Below are positions 6,622-15,148 of a DNA stretch of 64,000 nucleotides, one piece after another. Made by a program: the position numbers and the translations under genes. Position 1 is the stretch's first letter. Each line of letters starts with the position of its first letter. The DNA is from Croceimicrobium hydrocarbonivorans (GTDB lineage Bacteria > Bacteroidota > Bacteroidia > Flavobacteriales > Schleiferiaceae), in assembly GCF_014524565.1 (NCBI RefSeq), contig NZ_CP060139.1, positions 2,301,501 to 2,365,500 on the forward strand, written 5' to 3'. The notes under the pieces are model-generated. The model ran no database searches, was not told the origin of the DNA, and saw only the letters and a list, made by a program, of their open reading frames with translations.

Positions 6622-7476
6622 ATGAAGCAATTTCTATTCGCTGTTATGCTCTTTTTCTCAGGTCTGGCTCAGGCTCAATATCTCAAGTTTTCGGACAATA
6701 GTAATGAGTGGTATGTTAATCACTATCCCACTTTCGGGATACATGGAACCAATGCCTATGTCTGTCGATTGGATACCGTCATCGGATCAGTGCGGCATTC
6801 CCGCTTTATTCGGATAAATTTAAGTGGTCAAGCTTTAGATACCCTTGCTTGGGTGCTTGAAGATACTCTTGCTCAAACCTTAAGTTTTGATTTTCCGGTA
6901 GGTGGTCCGGTGGATTACAGTATCGATTTTACCTGGCAGCAAGGCGATACCTTTTCTATATCAGCCTTTTCAGGGGGAATGCAGCAAATGAAAGTGGACA
7001 CGGTTTACCAGGCACAGTATTATAGTAATGGCCCCCTTCGTAAAACTTTGTGGATAAGCGCTACCGATCCTAGCTGTACCTGGACTACCGCGGTGGTAGA
7101 GGGTTTAGGACCTATGACTTCACCTATTTGGGCTTTTGAAGATTGCCAGATTATAAGCGAAGTGGGATATGAGTTGCGTTGCAAATTAGAGCAAGGTCAA
7201 AGGGTTTATGGTGCGCCAGGAGAGTGCTATATATTATCTGAATCTGAAATGGAGATCCAATCCTTAAGTCTCTATCCCAACCCAACGCGGAATGACTTGC
7301 ATATTGACGGTCTGGATAAGCCTCGCGATTATACATTATATAATAGTCAGGGAGCTTTGCTTTTAAAGGGGCGGCTTTCGCCGAATAGGCCTTTAACTAT
7401 TAGTGTGCTTCCTAACGGAGTGTATACCTTATCGATAGAAGGTATCGAAGAGCGACTGTCTTTTTGCAAGCAATAA
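6622..7476 (+). CDS. Secreted T9SS type A sorting-domain protein
   Basis: The protein has 284 residues. Residues 1-18 are a signal peptide ending in AQAQ. The middle ~190 residues are beta-rich with several cysteines and aromatic repeats and match nothing I know. The last ~70 residues are a type A C-terminal sorting domain: the SLYPNPT motif at about 217-223, LYNSQGALLLKG, and LPNGVYTLSIEG. It should be exported by Sec and then by the type IX secretion system, with the C-terminal domain removed at the surface. The cargo function is unknown. It seems monocistronic, 27 nt before the DUF3109 gene. Confidence 0.85.
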   Translation: MKQFLFAVMLFFSGLAQAQYLKFSDNSNEWYVNHYPTFGIHGTNAYVCRLDTVIGSVRHSRFIRINLSGQALDTLAWVLEDTLAQTLSFDFPVGGPVDYSIDFTWQQGDTFSISAFSGGMQQMKVDTVYQAQYYSNGPLRKTLWISATDPSCTWTTAVVEGLGPMTSPIWAFEDCQIISEVGYELRCKLEQGQRVYGAPGECYILSESEMEIQSLSLYPNPTRNDLHIDGLDKPRDYTLYNSQGALLLKGRLSPNRPLTISVLPNGVYTLSIEGIEERLSFCKQ

Positions 7477-7491
7477 TGATGCGGAGAGCCG

Positions 7492-7499
7492 TACTTTTG
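7492..7499 (+). promoter_or_regulatory. -7 element TACTTTTG for the DUF3109 gene
   Basis: This is an exact match to TAnnTTTG. Only CCCC separates it from the ATG at 7504, so the transcript could be leaderless. A TTTG at 7463-7466 is 25 bp upstream, longer than the usual spacing. Confidence 0.45.
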
Positions 7500-7503
7500 C
7501 CCC

Positions 7504-8079
7504 ATGATTTCACATGGTAATACCCTGCTCTCCGAAGAATTGCTTTCGGAACAATTTGTTTGTGACTTGCTAAAGTGCAAAGGTGCCTGCTGCGTAGAAG
7601 GCGATGCCGGTGCACCTTTAGAGCCTGAGGAGGTAGACATCCTTAAAAAGGAATATTCCAATTTTGAAAGCTATCTGCGCCCTGAAGGACGAGTAGCAGT
7701 TGCGGAGCAAGGTACTCATGTGATTGACCCCATGGACGACGAACCCGTTACTCCTTTGGTAAATGGTGCCGAATGTGCCTATGTAGTTTTCGATGAGAAA
7801 GGAACCACGCTCTGTGGAATTGAAAAAGCTTGGCGCGATGGAAAGACTTCCTTCCGCAAACCTGTTTCCTGTCATTTATATCCCATCCGAATTCAACGAT
7901 ACAAATCCTTCGATGCGGTGAATTATCATCAATGGCAAATTTGTGCTCCGGCCTGCGACTTAGGTAAGGAGTTGAAAGTGCCTGTGTTCCGCTTTGCCAA
8001 AGACGCTTTGATCCGTAAATACGGGGAAAAATGGTATCAAGACTTAGAAAATTTAGCGGAGGAGTGGGAGCAGTGCTAA
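7504..8079 (+). CDS. DUF3109 family protein
   Basis: The protein has 191 residues. The hallmark is CDLLKCKGACCVEGDAGAPL at about residues 20-39, a Cys-rich block, with further cysteines at CAYV, CGIE, CHLYPIRI and CAPACDLG. The layout suggests a metal or Fe-S site as in the related YkgJ-type zinc/iron-binding family, but no reaction is known. It is a cytoplasmic conserved Bacteroidota family. The start is fixed by the usual family N-terminus (ISHGNTLLSEELL). A perfect -7 element lies only 4 nt upstream. Confidence 0.85.
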   Translation: MISHGNTLLSEELLSEQFVCDLLKCKGACCVEGDAGAPLEPEEVDILKKEYSNFESYLRPEGRVAVAEQGTHVIDPMDDEPVTPLVNGAECAYVVFDEKGTTLCGIEKAWRDGKTSFRKPVSCHLYPIRIQRYKSFDAVNYHQWQICAPACDLGKELKVPVFRFAKDALIRKYGEKWYQDLENLAEEWEQC

Positions 8080-8484
8080 GGCCTTGAAGCCCAGTGGTTA
8101 GCTTTTAAATTTCTGATAATCAGCGTTTTGTATTCTTGTTTCTAAAAATCCGCCTTCATATTGTTATGCAGTTGTTAACAATTAGTGTGGATTATTTTTG
8201 GGAAAATCGCAGAAAATGGAGTTGGAAATTTTTTAACTCCCGCCAATCCTGCCTTTGCGGATTTTGCGCTCTTAACCTTGTGTTAATAAATGCGGCTAAA
8301 TGTGAAAAAGTAGCCGTTGTGATCCCTTGACCCATTAGCCATATTTGTATAGCAAGCTATTCTACCTAAAGAGTTTGTAATCTCTACTCACCGTTCGAAT
8401 TTGTTGAAATTCAATGAGATAACATTTTTTCTCTAGGCCTTATAGCCCCTGAAACAGGCGTTTAACACAGAAAACAGCGAATAC
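8080..8484 (+). promoter_or_regulatory. 405-bp leader region of nrdB
   Basis: There is no convincing gene here. A palindrome TTGTTAACAA is at 8172-8181. The best promoter candidate is GTTG (8316-8319), 20 bp, CATATTTG (8340-8347), one base off the -7 consensus, which would leave a leader of about 130 nt before nrdB. I see no riboswitch I can name and no paired NrdR boxes. A 64-codon frame inside looks like chance. Confidence 0.35.
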
Positions 8485-9459
8485 ATGTCGGCATTGGAAC
8501 CCATTTTAGCAGAAAATAAAAACCGCTTCGTATTATTCCCCATCGAGCATCATGATATCTGGGAATGGTATAAGAAGCAAGAAGCGAGTTTCTGGACTGC
8601 GGAAGAAATCGATTTACAACAAGATGTAACCGATTGGGCGACCAAGCTTAATGATGATGAGCGTTATTTTATTAAACATATCCTGGCCTTTTTTGCAGCC
8701 TCCGATGGTATTGTAAATGAAAACCTCGCTGAGAACTTTGTGAACGAGGTGCAATACACCGAGGCGAAGTTCTTCTACGGTTTCCAAATTATGATGGAGA
8801 ACATCCACAGTGAAACCTACAGCTTATTAATTGATACCTATATAAAGGACAAAGAGGATCGCAATCGTTTATTCCGCGCTATCGAAAACTTCGATGCCAT
8901 TAAGCGTAAAGCGGATTGGGCCTTGAAATGGATTGAGAGCGATTCTTTTGCAGAACGCCTAATCGCCTTTGCTGCCGTAGAAGGAATTTTCTTCTCGGGT
9001 GCTTTCTGCTCTATTTTCTGGTTGAAGAAACGTGGCTTGATGCCCGGCTTAACCTTCTCTAATGAGCTTATTTCTCGGGATGAGGGTATGCACTGTGATT
9101 TTGCCGTGCACCTGCATAATAATCACCTGATCAATAAAGTACCCGAAGAGCGCATCAAAGAAATCATTGTGAACGCTTTAGATATTGAGCGCGAGTTCAT
9201 CACCGAGTCTTTACCCGTTAACCTTATTGGTATGAACTCCAAATTGATGACTCAGTACCTCGAGTTTGTAGCCGATCGTCTTTTAGTGGAACTGAACTGC
9301 GAGAAGGTTTACAATGTGGATAATCCCTTCGACTTTATGGAAATGATCAGCCTGCAAGGAAAAACCAATTTCTTCGAAAAGCGCGTTGCCGAGTATCAGA
9401 AAAGCGGCGTAGTGCAGGGAAGTCAGTCGAACGCAATTTCTTTCGACGCAGATTTTTAA
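8485..9459 (+). CDS. nrdB: Ribonucleoside-diphosphate reductase small subunit
   Basis: This class I R2 subunit holds the dimetal centre and tyrosyl radical that start ribonucleotide reduction for dNTP supply. It has 324 residues. Metal ligands are visible at Asp74, Glu105, His108, Glu166, Glu200 and His203. The radical tyrosine is Tyr112 in the ENIHSETY context, so this looks like a tyrosyl-radical enzyme rather than a tyrosine-less subclass. The C-terminal tail (about 300-324), which docks into the large subunit, ends in SFDADF. nrdA follows after 63 nt, so the order is nrdB-nrdA, the reverse of E. coli. Confidence 0.97.
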   Translation: MSALEPILAENKNRFVLFPIEHHDIWEWYKKQEASFWTAEEIDLQQDVTDWATKLNDDERYFIKHILAFFAASDGIVNENLAENFVNEVQYTEAKFFYGFQIMMENIHSETYSLLIDTYIKDKEDRNRLFRAIENFDAIKRKADWALKWIESDSFAERLIAFAAVEGIFFSGAFCSIFWLKKRGLMPGLTFSNELISRDEGMHCDFAVHLHNNHLINKVPEERIKEIIVNALDIEREFITESLPVNLIGMNSKLMTQYLEFVADRLLVELNCEKVYNVDNPFDFMEMISLQGKTNFFEKRVAEYQKSGVVQGSQSNAISFDADF

Positions 9460-9522
9460 TAAGACCGATAAACACCTAATGATATCGCTTCGGGAAAAGA
9501 AGCAACCACCAAAATTCAGAAT

Positions 9523-12018
9523 ATGTACGTACTAAAAAGAGATGGCCGCAAAGAGGCTGTGAAGTTTGACAAAATCACAGCCAGGATACAGAAATTATGC
9601 TACGGTTTAAGTGAGTTGGTAGATCCAACCAGCGTAGCCATGAAAGTGATTGAAGGAATCTACGAAGGAGTAACTACCTCCGAACTGGATAGCCTTGCGG
9701 CTGAGGTGGCAGCGAGTATGACCACTCGTCACCCTGATTATGCACAATTAGCAGCGCGTATCGCGGTAAGCAATTTGCATAAAAATACCACTAAGTCTTT
9801 CAGTGAAACCATGCGTGATCTGTACGACTATGTGAATCCTAAAACTGGAAAGCACGCACCTCTTATCTCTAAGGAAGTAATTGAGATTATCGAGAAGAAT
9901 GCAGAAATGCTGGATTCTACTTTAATCTACGATCGCGACTTTGGTTACGATTACTTCGGTTTTAAAACTTTAGAGCGCTCCTATCTTCTCCGCATGAGCG
10001 GTAAAATTGCCGAGCGTCCTCAGCATATGTTAATGCGGGTGGCTATCGGTATCCACTTTGAAGATTTGGATGCAGTGATTGAGACTTATGATTTGATGAG
10101 TAAGAAATACTTTACTCATGCTACGCCAACTCTATTCAATAGTGGTACGCCTAAACCTCAAATGAGTAGCTGCTTCTTGCTGTCTATGAAAGACGACAGT
10201 ATTGATGGTATCTACGATTCATTGAAGCAATCGGCGCGCATTAGCCAAAGTGCAGGTGGTATTGGCTTAAGCATTCACAATGTACGTGCAACCGGTTCTT
10301 ATATCCGCGGAACAAATGGTACTTCCAATGGTATTGTACCTATGCTGCGTGTGTTTAACGACACCGCTCGTTATGTAGATCAAGGTGGTGGTAAGCGTAA
10401 GGGATCCTTCGCTATTTATGTGGAGCCCTGGCATGCGGATATCTTCGATTTCCTTGATTTGAAAAAGAACCACGGTAAAGAAGAATTACGTGCCCGTGAT
10501 TTATTCTATGCTCTGTGGATTCCAGATCTGTTTATGGAAAGAGTAAAAGCGGATGCCGAATGGACTTTGATGTGTCCTAATGAGTGCCCGGGCTTATTCG
10601 ACGTACACAGCGAGGAGTTCAATAAGAAATATTTGGAGTACGAAAAGGCCGGTAAAGGTCGTCGTACCATTAAAGCTCGCGAATTATGGGGTAAGATTCT
10701 GGAATCTCAAATTGAGACCGGAACGCCTTATATGCTTTATAAAGATGCAGCCAACTCTAAGAGTAACCAGCAGAACTTGGGAACTATTCGTTCTTCTAAC
10801 CTTTGTACTGAGATTATCGAGTACACCAGCGAGGATGAGGTAGCGGTATGTAACCTTGCTTCTTTAGCGCTGCCTATGTTTGTGGATGGCGATAAGTTCG
10901 ATCACCAGAAATTATATGAGGTAACCTATAAGGTAACCAAGAACTTGAACCGTATTATCGACCGTAACTACTATCCGGTACCAGAGGCGCGCAATTCAAA
11001 CATGCGTCACCGTCCGGTAGGTTTAGGAGTACAAGGTTTAGCTGATACCTTCATTAAACTGCGTTTACCCTTTACCTCAGAAGAGGCGAAGAGCTTAAAC
11101 AAGGACATCTTCGAAACCATTTACTTCGCTTCATTAGTAGCAAGTAAGGATGAGGCCATTAAAGATGGTGCTTACGAAAGCTACGAAGGATCACCTATCA
11201 GCCAAGGTAAATTCCAGTTTAACCTTTGGGGTGTAGAAGAGCAAAAATTGAGCGGTCGTTGGGATTGGTCAGCTCTTCGCAAAGAGATCAAAAACCATGG
11301 TGTGCGTAATAGCTTATTATTAGCGCCCATGCCAACTGCATCTACCAGCCAGATTTTAGGAAATAATGAGTGCTTTGAGCCTTATACTTCCAATATCTAT
11401 ACGCGTCGGGTATTAAGTGGTGAGTTTATCGTAGTAAACAAACACTTGTTACTGGATTTAGTAAATCTAGGCTTGTGGAATGAGGAATTGAAAAACGAGA
11501 TTATCCGTAATAATGGATCTATCCAAGATATCGATGTGATTCCTCAAAACATTAAAGAACTCTACAAAACCGTTTGGGAGCTCAGTATGCGTGATATTAT
11601 CGATATGAGTGCCGAGCGTGGTTACTTTATTGATCAGTCTCAGTCCTTGAACTTATTCATGGAAGGAGCCAATATCGCGAAGCTGACTTCTATGCACTTT
11701 TATGCATGGGAAAAAGGCCTCAAGACCGGAATGTATTACTTACGTACCAAAGCGGCTTCAGACGCCATTAAATTCACCGTACAAAAGCAAACCAAATCAG
11801 AGGTTGAGCCTGTGGTAAACAGCAAGCAAACTGAGAAGATTGCCAGCGGTGATAAAATGAAAGAGATGAAGGCCAATATGGAGAAGGCAGCTGCCGTAGG
11901 TGAAATCCGTGCTTCAGAACTCGCCAAAGCGATTAAAGAGCAAAGTGAAATGACCCCAGAAGAGCAGTTAAGCTGCAGTCTCGACAATCCAGATGATTGT
12001 ATCGCCTGCGGATCTTAG
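9523..12018 (+). CDS. nrdA: Ribonucleoside-diphosphate reductase large subunit
   Basis: This catalytic R1 subunit has 831 residues. The N-terminal ATP-cone (about 1-90) provides overall activity control. Active-site residues follow the eukaryote-like numbering: Cys217 and Cys443 as the reducing pair, with Asn426, Cys428 and Glu430 in the SNLCTE loop for the thiyl radical. The radical-transfer tyrosine pair is in GMYYLRT near 745. The C-terminal shuttle cysteines are C826xxC829 followed by GS. About residues 770-815 form a lysine/glutamate-rich linker before that tail. A strong terminator follows at 12041-12070, closing the nrdBA unit. Confidence 0.97.
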   Translation: MYVLKRDGRKEAVKFDKITARIQKLCYGLSELVDPTSVAMKVIEGIYEGVTTSELDSLAAEVAASMTTRHPDYAQLAARIAVSNLHKNTTKSFSETMRDLYDYVNPKTGKHAPLISKEVIEIIEKNAEMLDSTLIYDRDFGYDYFGFKTLERSYLLRMSGKIAERPQHMLMRVAIGIHFEDLDAVIETYDLMSKKYFTHATPTLFNSGTPKPQMSSCFLLSMKDDSIDGIYDSLKQSARISQSAGGIGLSIHNVRATGSYIRGTNGTSNGIVPMLRVFNDTARYVDQGGGKRKGSFAIYVEPWHADIFDFLDLKKNHGKEELRARDLFYALWIPDLFMERVKADAEWTLMCPNECPGLFDVHSEEFNKKYLEYEKAGKGRRTIKARELWGKILESQIETGTPYMLYKDAANSKSNQQNLGTIRSSNLCTEIIEYTSEDEVAVCNLASLALPMFVDGDKFDHQKLYEVTYKVTKNLNRIIDRNYYPVPEARNSNMRHRPVGLGVQGLADTFIKLRLPFTSEEAKSLNKDIFETIYFASLVASKDEAIKDGAYESYEGSPISQGKFQFNLWGVEEQKLSGRWDWSALRKEIKNHGVRNSLLLAPMPTASTSQILGNNECFEPYTSNIYTRRVLSGEFIVVNKHLLLDLVNLGLWNEELKNEIIRNNGSIQDIDVIPQNIKELYKTVWELSMRDIIDMSAERGYFIDQSQSLNLFMEGANIAKLTSMHFYAWEKGLKTGMYYLRTKAASDAIKFTVQKQTKSEVEPVVNSKQTEKIASGDKMKEMKANMEKAAAVGEIRASELAKAIKEQSEMTPEEQLSCSLDNPDDCIACGS

Positions 12019-12040
12019 TTCCTTTCTTTAGATATAGTGG

Positions 12041-12070
12041 AAAAGTCGGTACTTTGTGCCGACTTTTTTT
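12041..12070 (+). terminator. Terminator after nrdA, touching the next start codon
   Basis: A 12-bp stem (12041-12052 with 12056-12067, one G-T pair) with a 3-nt loop and a T tract ends at 12070. The ATG of the next gene begins at 12071. Confidence 0.85.
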
Positions 12071-12550
12071 ATGTTTCGTATACTACTATTTATAGCATTA
12101 AGCATTTCACTGCAAGCGCAGGAAATGACAGGAGAGCAGGCCATTAGCAAAGTGTTTAAAGTGCTAAATGGAGAGGAGGTGAAAATCCCTGATCCAGGCA
12201 AGCGAGAGGCGCTCTTACAAAGTGGTGCCTGGGAGGCTTTGGCTTATATAGATGTTCGTTTGACATTTCAAGCCAGTGAAGAGGATCTCCAAGAAGCGGT
12301 GCCCGATTACTATCGTTTTAAAGCGGAGGATTTGATATTTAAGCTCATCAACCCGGAAGATCATAATCAATACGGTTATGAGGGCAAGCTAAAATACCGT
12401 TGGGAGAAGGATACCTTGCTGGTTCTTTCGGCCGATGGTCGGGAAGTAAAAGATCGCTGGCAATTATTGTATTTGGATGAGAATTACCTGGCATTAAAAA
12501 TGGATGCTTTAAGGGTGTTTTTTGCCCATACCGCTACCCAAGAAAACTAA
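12071..12550 (+). CDS. Exported hypothetical protein
   Basis: The protein has 159 residues from ATG 12071. An upstream GTG at 12056 lies inside the terminator stem and is unlikely. Residues 1-16 look like a signal peptide (FRILLFIALSISLQAQ), and the absence of a cysteine at the cleavage site argues against a lipoprotein. The mature part is acidic and rich in beta-forming stretches such as YEGKLKYRWEKDTLLVL, reminiscent of small lipocalin-like periplasmic domains, but no family is recognised. Expression requires read-through of the terminator or a promoter inside it. It is followed 26 nt later by another small gene on the same strand. Confidence 0.6.
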   Translation: MFRILLFIALSISLQAQEMTGEQAISKVFKVLNGEEVKIPDPGKREALLQSGAWEALAYIDVRLTFQASEEDLQEAVPDYYRFKAEDLIFKLINPEDHNQYGYEGKLKYRWEKDTLLVLSADGREVKDRWQLLYLDENYLALKMDALRVFFAHTATQEN

Positions 12551-12576
12551 ATTGAAAAATTAGATAACAGGCAAAA

Positions 12577-12981
12577 ATGACGGCAGAAAGACAGAATTTA
12601 GAGATTGCCAAGCTGCAGAAAGAAGTGGAAACCTACCTCAGTTTAGGGAGTACTCAAATGATATTCGATTATCGCGAAACGGGTCAGGGAATTCGTTTGG
12701 ATGTGATTACCGTGAACCCTCGTCATAATCAATCTTTTCTTTTTCACCATAGCACAGGCTATGATCGAATAGATGCTCTAAAACAGATTCATACTTATGT
12801 AAAGGATCATTATGAGCGTCAGAATTCCTATACCGTACAATGGAGTGCCAAGGGTGATAATGAGTTGCACACCTCTTATTTTCGTGCTAAGGATATTCCC
12901 GAGGCCTTAGATAAGTTAAACTTTGGCAGAGACCCCAATAGTTTAACCATCTTCAGCGTTGTATTAAACCCCATTAGCTAA
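12577..12981 (+). CDS. Conserved hypothetical cytoplasmic protein
   Basis: The protein has 134 residues with no signal or membrane segment. An N-terminal amphipathic helix (NLEIAKLQKEVETYLSLG) is followed by alternating strands such as MIFDYRETGQGIRLDVITVN and a region with YTVQWSAKGD. Composition and codon use match the neighbouring core genes, so it is likely real. I do not recognise the family. It could be co-transcribed with the exported protein in front of it. Confidence 0.55.
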   Translation: MTAERQNLEIAKLQKEVETYLSLGSTQMIFDYRETGQGIRLDVITVNPRHNQSFLFHHSTGYDRIDALKQIHTYVKDHYERQNSYTVQWSAKGDNELHTSYFRAKDIPEALDKLNFGRDPNSLTIFSVVLNPIS

Positions 12982-13034
12982 GCCCTGAAATTTTGTAACT
13001 TCGACGGAAACAGGGTTAAAAATTTAGGGAGATT

Positions 13035-13199
13035 ATGGAAAAACAACGACGAAGTGACGTACGGCAAAGGGCCAGACAAATCAGAAAAGCCCAGAAAGCA
13101 AATCTAAGTACCAAGGATTACTTGCAAAGGGCCTTGGTGGTGCTTATCATTTTAATCATTCTTGCTGCGGCACTATTTATTTACGAGAACTTAACCTAG
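13035..13199 (+). CDS. Micro membrane protein (54 aa)
   Basis: The protein has 54 codons. The first ~28 residues are strongly basic (MEKQRRSDVRQRARQIRKAQ), followed by one membrane helix at about 32-48 (ALVVLIILIILAAALFIY) and a short NLT tail. An AGGGAGA ribosome-binding-like sequence precedes the ATG by 2-3 nt. The positive-inside pattern predicts a cytoplasmic N-terminus. It lies alone between a hypothetical gene and a second micro protein. Function unknown. Confidence 0.55.
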   Translation: MEKQRRSDVRQRARQIRKAQKANLSTKDYLQRALVVLIILIILAAALFIYENLT

Positions 13200-13261
13200 G
13201 GGCATTAGCTTTAAATCGCTGTTAGGGCCTTTTTAAGAAATGTAGAATTTACACTTTTTCC

Positions 13262-13291
13262 TTTGGATTTAGCTGATTTTTAGTATATTCG
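13262..13291 (+). promoter_or_regulatory. Promoter of the 32-aa micro protein
   Basis: TTTG (13262-13265), 18 bp, TATATTCG (13284-13291) matches the Bacteroidota pattern with one change in the -7 element. The ATG is 24 nt further on at 13316. Confidence 0.5.
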
Positions 13292-13315
13292 AGTACTAAC
13301 TAAACAGGGAAAGCT

Positions 13316-13414
13316 ATGGAAGAAGTTACTAGAAAACGTTCTGACATGGCTCAACGAGTGGGAATTGTATTAATCATTGTGGCCATTGTTGCCGTAGCAC
13401 TTTCGATCACATAA
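13316..13414 (+). CDS. Micro membrane protein (32 aa)
   Basis: The protein has 32 codons: a charged head (MEEVTRKRSDMAQR) and one membrane helix (VGIVLIIVAIVAVALSI) at the extreme C-terminus. It has its own promoter-like element at 13262-13291 and AGGGAAAG before the ATG. It overlaps the 3' end of the convergent HTH regulator gene by 8 nt. Its layout parallels the 54-residue protein 117 nt upstream, with basic head and single helix. Function unknown; it is too short for a family call. Confidence 0.5.
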   Translation: MEEVTRKRSDMAQRVGIVLIIVAIVAVALSIT

Positions 13415-14429
13415 AAGGATTGGTCATTTCTATTTTGCTCTTGAGCTGATCGATTCGGGTTTTAATCCGAATGAAAAATTTATTCCTCTCTTTTTCAGAA
13501 ATATTGCTGATAAGAGAGGATTTTTCTTTTTGACCATTCAAGTAAAGAGACATGCTTTCGGTAAGCAAGGGGTCATTAGTGTTTAAATAATTAAGACCCG
13601 CATAAGGAACGAAATAGAGTTTCTTGTTTTGATCCAATTCAGCCAGGATATGATTATCCATGATTAAGATTTCATGGTAATACATTTTGTACTCTGCAGC
13701 ACTGAATTCTTCTGCATTACTGTGATGGGCTTTTTTACCGCGTAAGGCCTGGCGGTAAATCAACTTCATCATATCCTGATATTCATCACAAATGGCGATG
13801 GCCTCTTCCTTAGAGTTTAAGAGACCGGCTTCGTAATAGTATTCCAATTGATTGAGCAGGCTGAGGATGGTGGTATCGTTCCAAATCTCAACACTGTTGA
13901 TTTTGGAATAGGCTTCCCAGAGGTCCTCCCCTAACTTAAGTAGATCCTTGGGGATCATATTAACCTCGTATTGGAAACTATCCAGTCGATCTACTCCATA
14001 GATAGACTTCAGCCAAACAAACATTTTAAAGGCACTTAGGCGAGGATAGCGGAATTGATAATAGATCGGGATATCCTTGGCCTGATATATTAACTGATGT
14101 GACTTATAGTTCTTAATACTGTGTAATTGTACTAAGCTATTTTGGAGATAATTCCGGAAATCATCCAAACTGCGAATAAAAGAACCCTTTTGGAAAACTA
14201 CCGATTGATCACTTTGTCCAATCAAGTGATTTAATGGAATGCTGAAATGCCTGGCGATAACCACGGTGTCATTTAAGCTTAGGTCGGTAGTTCCACGAAT
14301 TCTCCGGTAGGCTGAGTCCCGACTGCAGTGTAAAAGGTCGGTGATTACATCTACCAGGATTTCATGATCGCTAACGCGCTCACGTACCATATTGAAAAAT
14401 AGGCGCTGGAAATTGTTTGGGTTCTTCAT
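13407..14429 (-). CDS. HTH-domain regulatory protein
   Basis: The protein has 340 residues and is cytoplasmic. Residues about 10-75 look like an XRE/BetR-type helix-turn-helix: VDVITDLLHCSRDSAYRRIRG as the recognition region and SLNDTVVIARHFSIPLNHLIG as the following helices. The remaining ~260 residues are all-alpha with many Tyr and Leu residues, resembling TPR-like or ligand-sensing regions of larger Bacteroidota regulators. No target is evident. A direct divergent neighbour is absent: the next gene upstream is 250 nt away on the other strand. Confidence 0.65.
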   Translation of the reverse strand: MKNPNNFQRLFFNMVRERVSDHEILVDVITDLLHCSRDSAYRRIRGTTDLSLNDTVVIARHFSIPLNHLIGQSDQSVVFQKGSFIRSLDDFRNYLQNSLVQLHSIKNYKSHQLIYQAKDIPIYYQFRYPRLSAFKMFVWLKSIYGVDRLDSFQYEVNMIPKDLLKLGEDLWEAYSKINSVEIWNDTTILSLLNQLEYYYEAGLLNSKEEAIAICDEYQDMMKLIYRQALRGKKAHHSNAEEFSAAEYKMYYHEILIMDNHILAELDQNKKLYFVPYAGLNYLNTNDPLLTESMSLYLNGQKEKSSLISNISEKERNKFFIRIKTRIDQLKSKIEMTNPFM

Positions 14430-14684
14430 ACTCTGCAGGGGTAAAATTATTATAAATCCTTGTTTCTGCGGAATTAAGAAGTATTCATATATGACAAAGC
14501 TGTATTAATTCGCGACAAAGTGCAGCTTAAATCCTGAAAAATGCAGTTTCTGCCCTCTTGTAGAAATTGCAGTTGCAGTTTTTGCCAAAGCCATTAATCA
14601 ATAAAGAGTAAACTAGAGACGGAAATCAGCCTACGGATAAATGCTTATCTTAGAGCAGGGTGGGAGCTGATCAAATTAGTGGAG

Positions 14685-15008
14685 ATGGCGGAACAGAAGA
14701 CCTACAAAAGCTTAAAGGAGTTTTATCCTTTTTACCTTTCAGAACATCAGGATAGCACCTGTCGAATATTGCATTTCATAGGCACCGGATTGGTGCTACT
14801 TAGTTTTTTATCCTTTTTAGTGACTTTCAATTTCTGGTTTTTAGGCATTATTCCCTTTTTGGGATATGGCTTTGCTTGGGTGGGGCATTTCTTTTTCGAG
14901 CAGAATAAACCCGCGACTTTCCAATACCCAGCCTACAGTTTGGCTAGTGATTTTATAATGTTTTGGGATTTACTCCGTGGTAAAGAGTCATTCCATCCGA
15001 AGAAATAA
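14685..15008 (+). CDS. Mpo1-like (DUF962) membrane protein
   Basis: The protein has 107 residues from ATG 14685; a GTG two codons earlier is an alternative. The family signature is clear: FYPFYLSEH at about 12-20, a conserved His in LHFIGTG, two membrane helices, then GHFFFEQNKPATFQYPAYSL (about 66-85). The yeast relative Mpo1 is an Fe(II) dioxygenase for alpha-oxidation of 2-hydroxy fatty acids in sphingolipid breakdown, and the conserved histidines are present here. In this bacterium a role in hydroxy-fatty-acid or sulfonolipid metabolism is only a guess. It seems monocistronic. Confidence 0.82.
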   Translation: MAEQKTYKSLKEFYPFYLSEHQDSTCRILHFIGTGLVLLSFLSFLVTFNFWFLGIIPFLGYGFAWVGHFFFEQNKPATFQYPAYSLASDFIMFWDLLRGKESFHPKK

Positions 15009-15148
15009 TCTCGATGTGGGACAATTTGGAAATATATTCCCGAAATGGGAATACAAACAAATAATTGAAAAACTTAATCACTTGTAAATCAGAAATATAG
15101 TAACTTGGCACCTTCTCTGTTAATTAATGGCATGTCTAAAAACCCCTA

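Noticed and set aside
8136-8330. A 64-codon frame in the nrdB leader
   Set aside because: Composition is erratic (many Cys, Trp and Arg), no family resemblance, and it overlaps a palindrome and promoter-like sequence; likely chance.
12056-12070. GTG start at 12056 for the exported protein
   Set aside because: It lies in the nrdA terminator stem and spoils the signal peptide; ATG 12071 is better.
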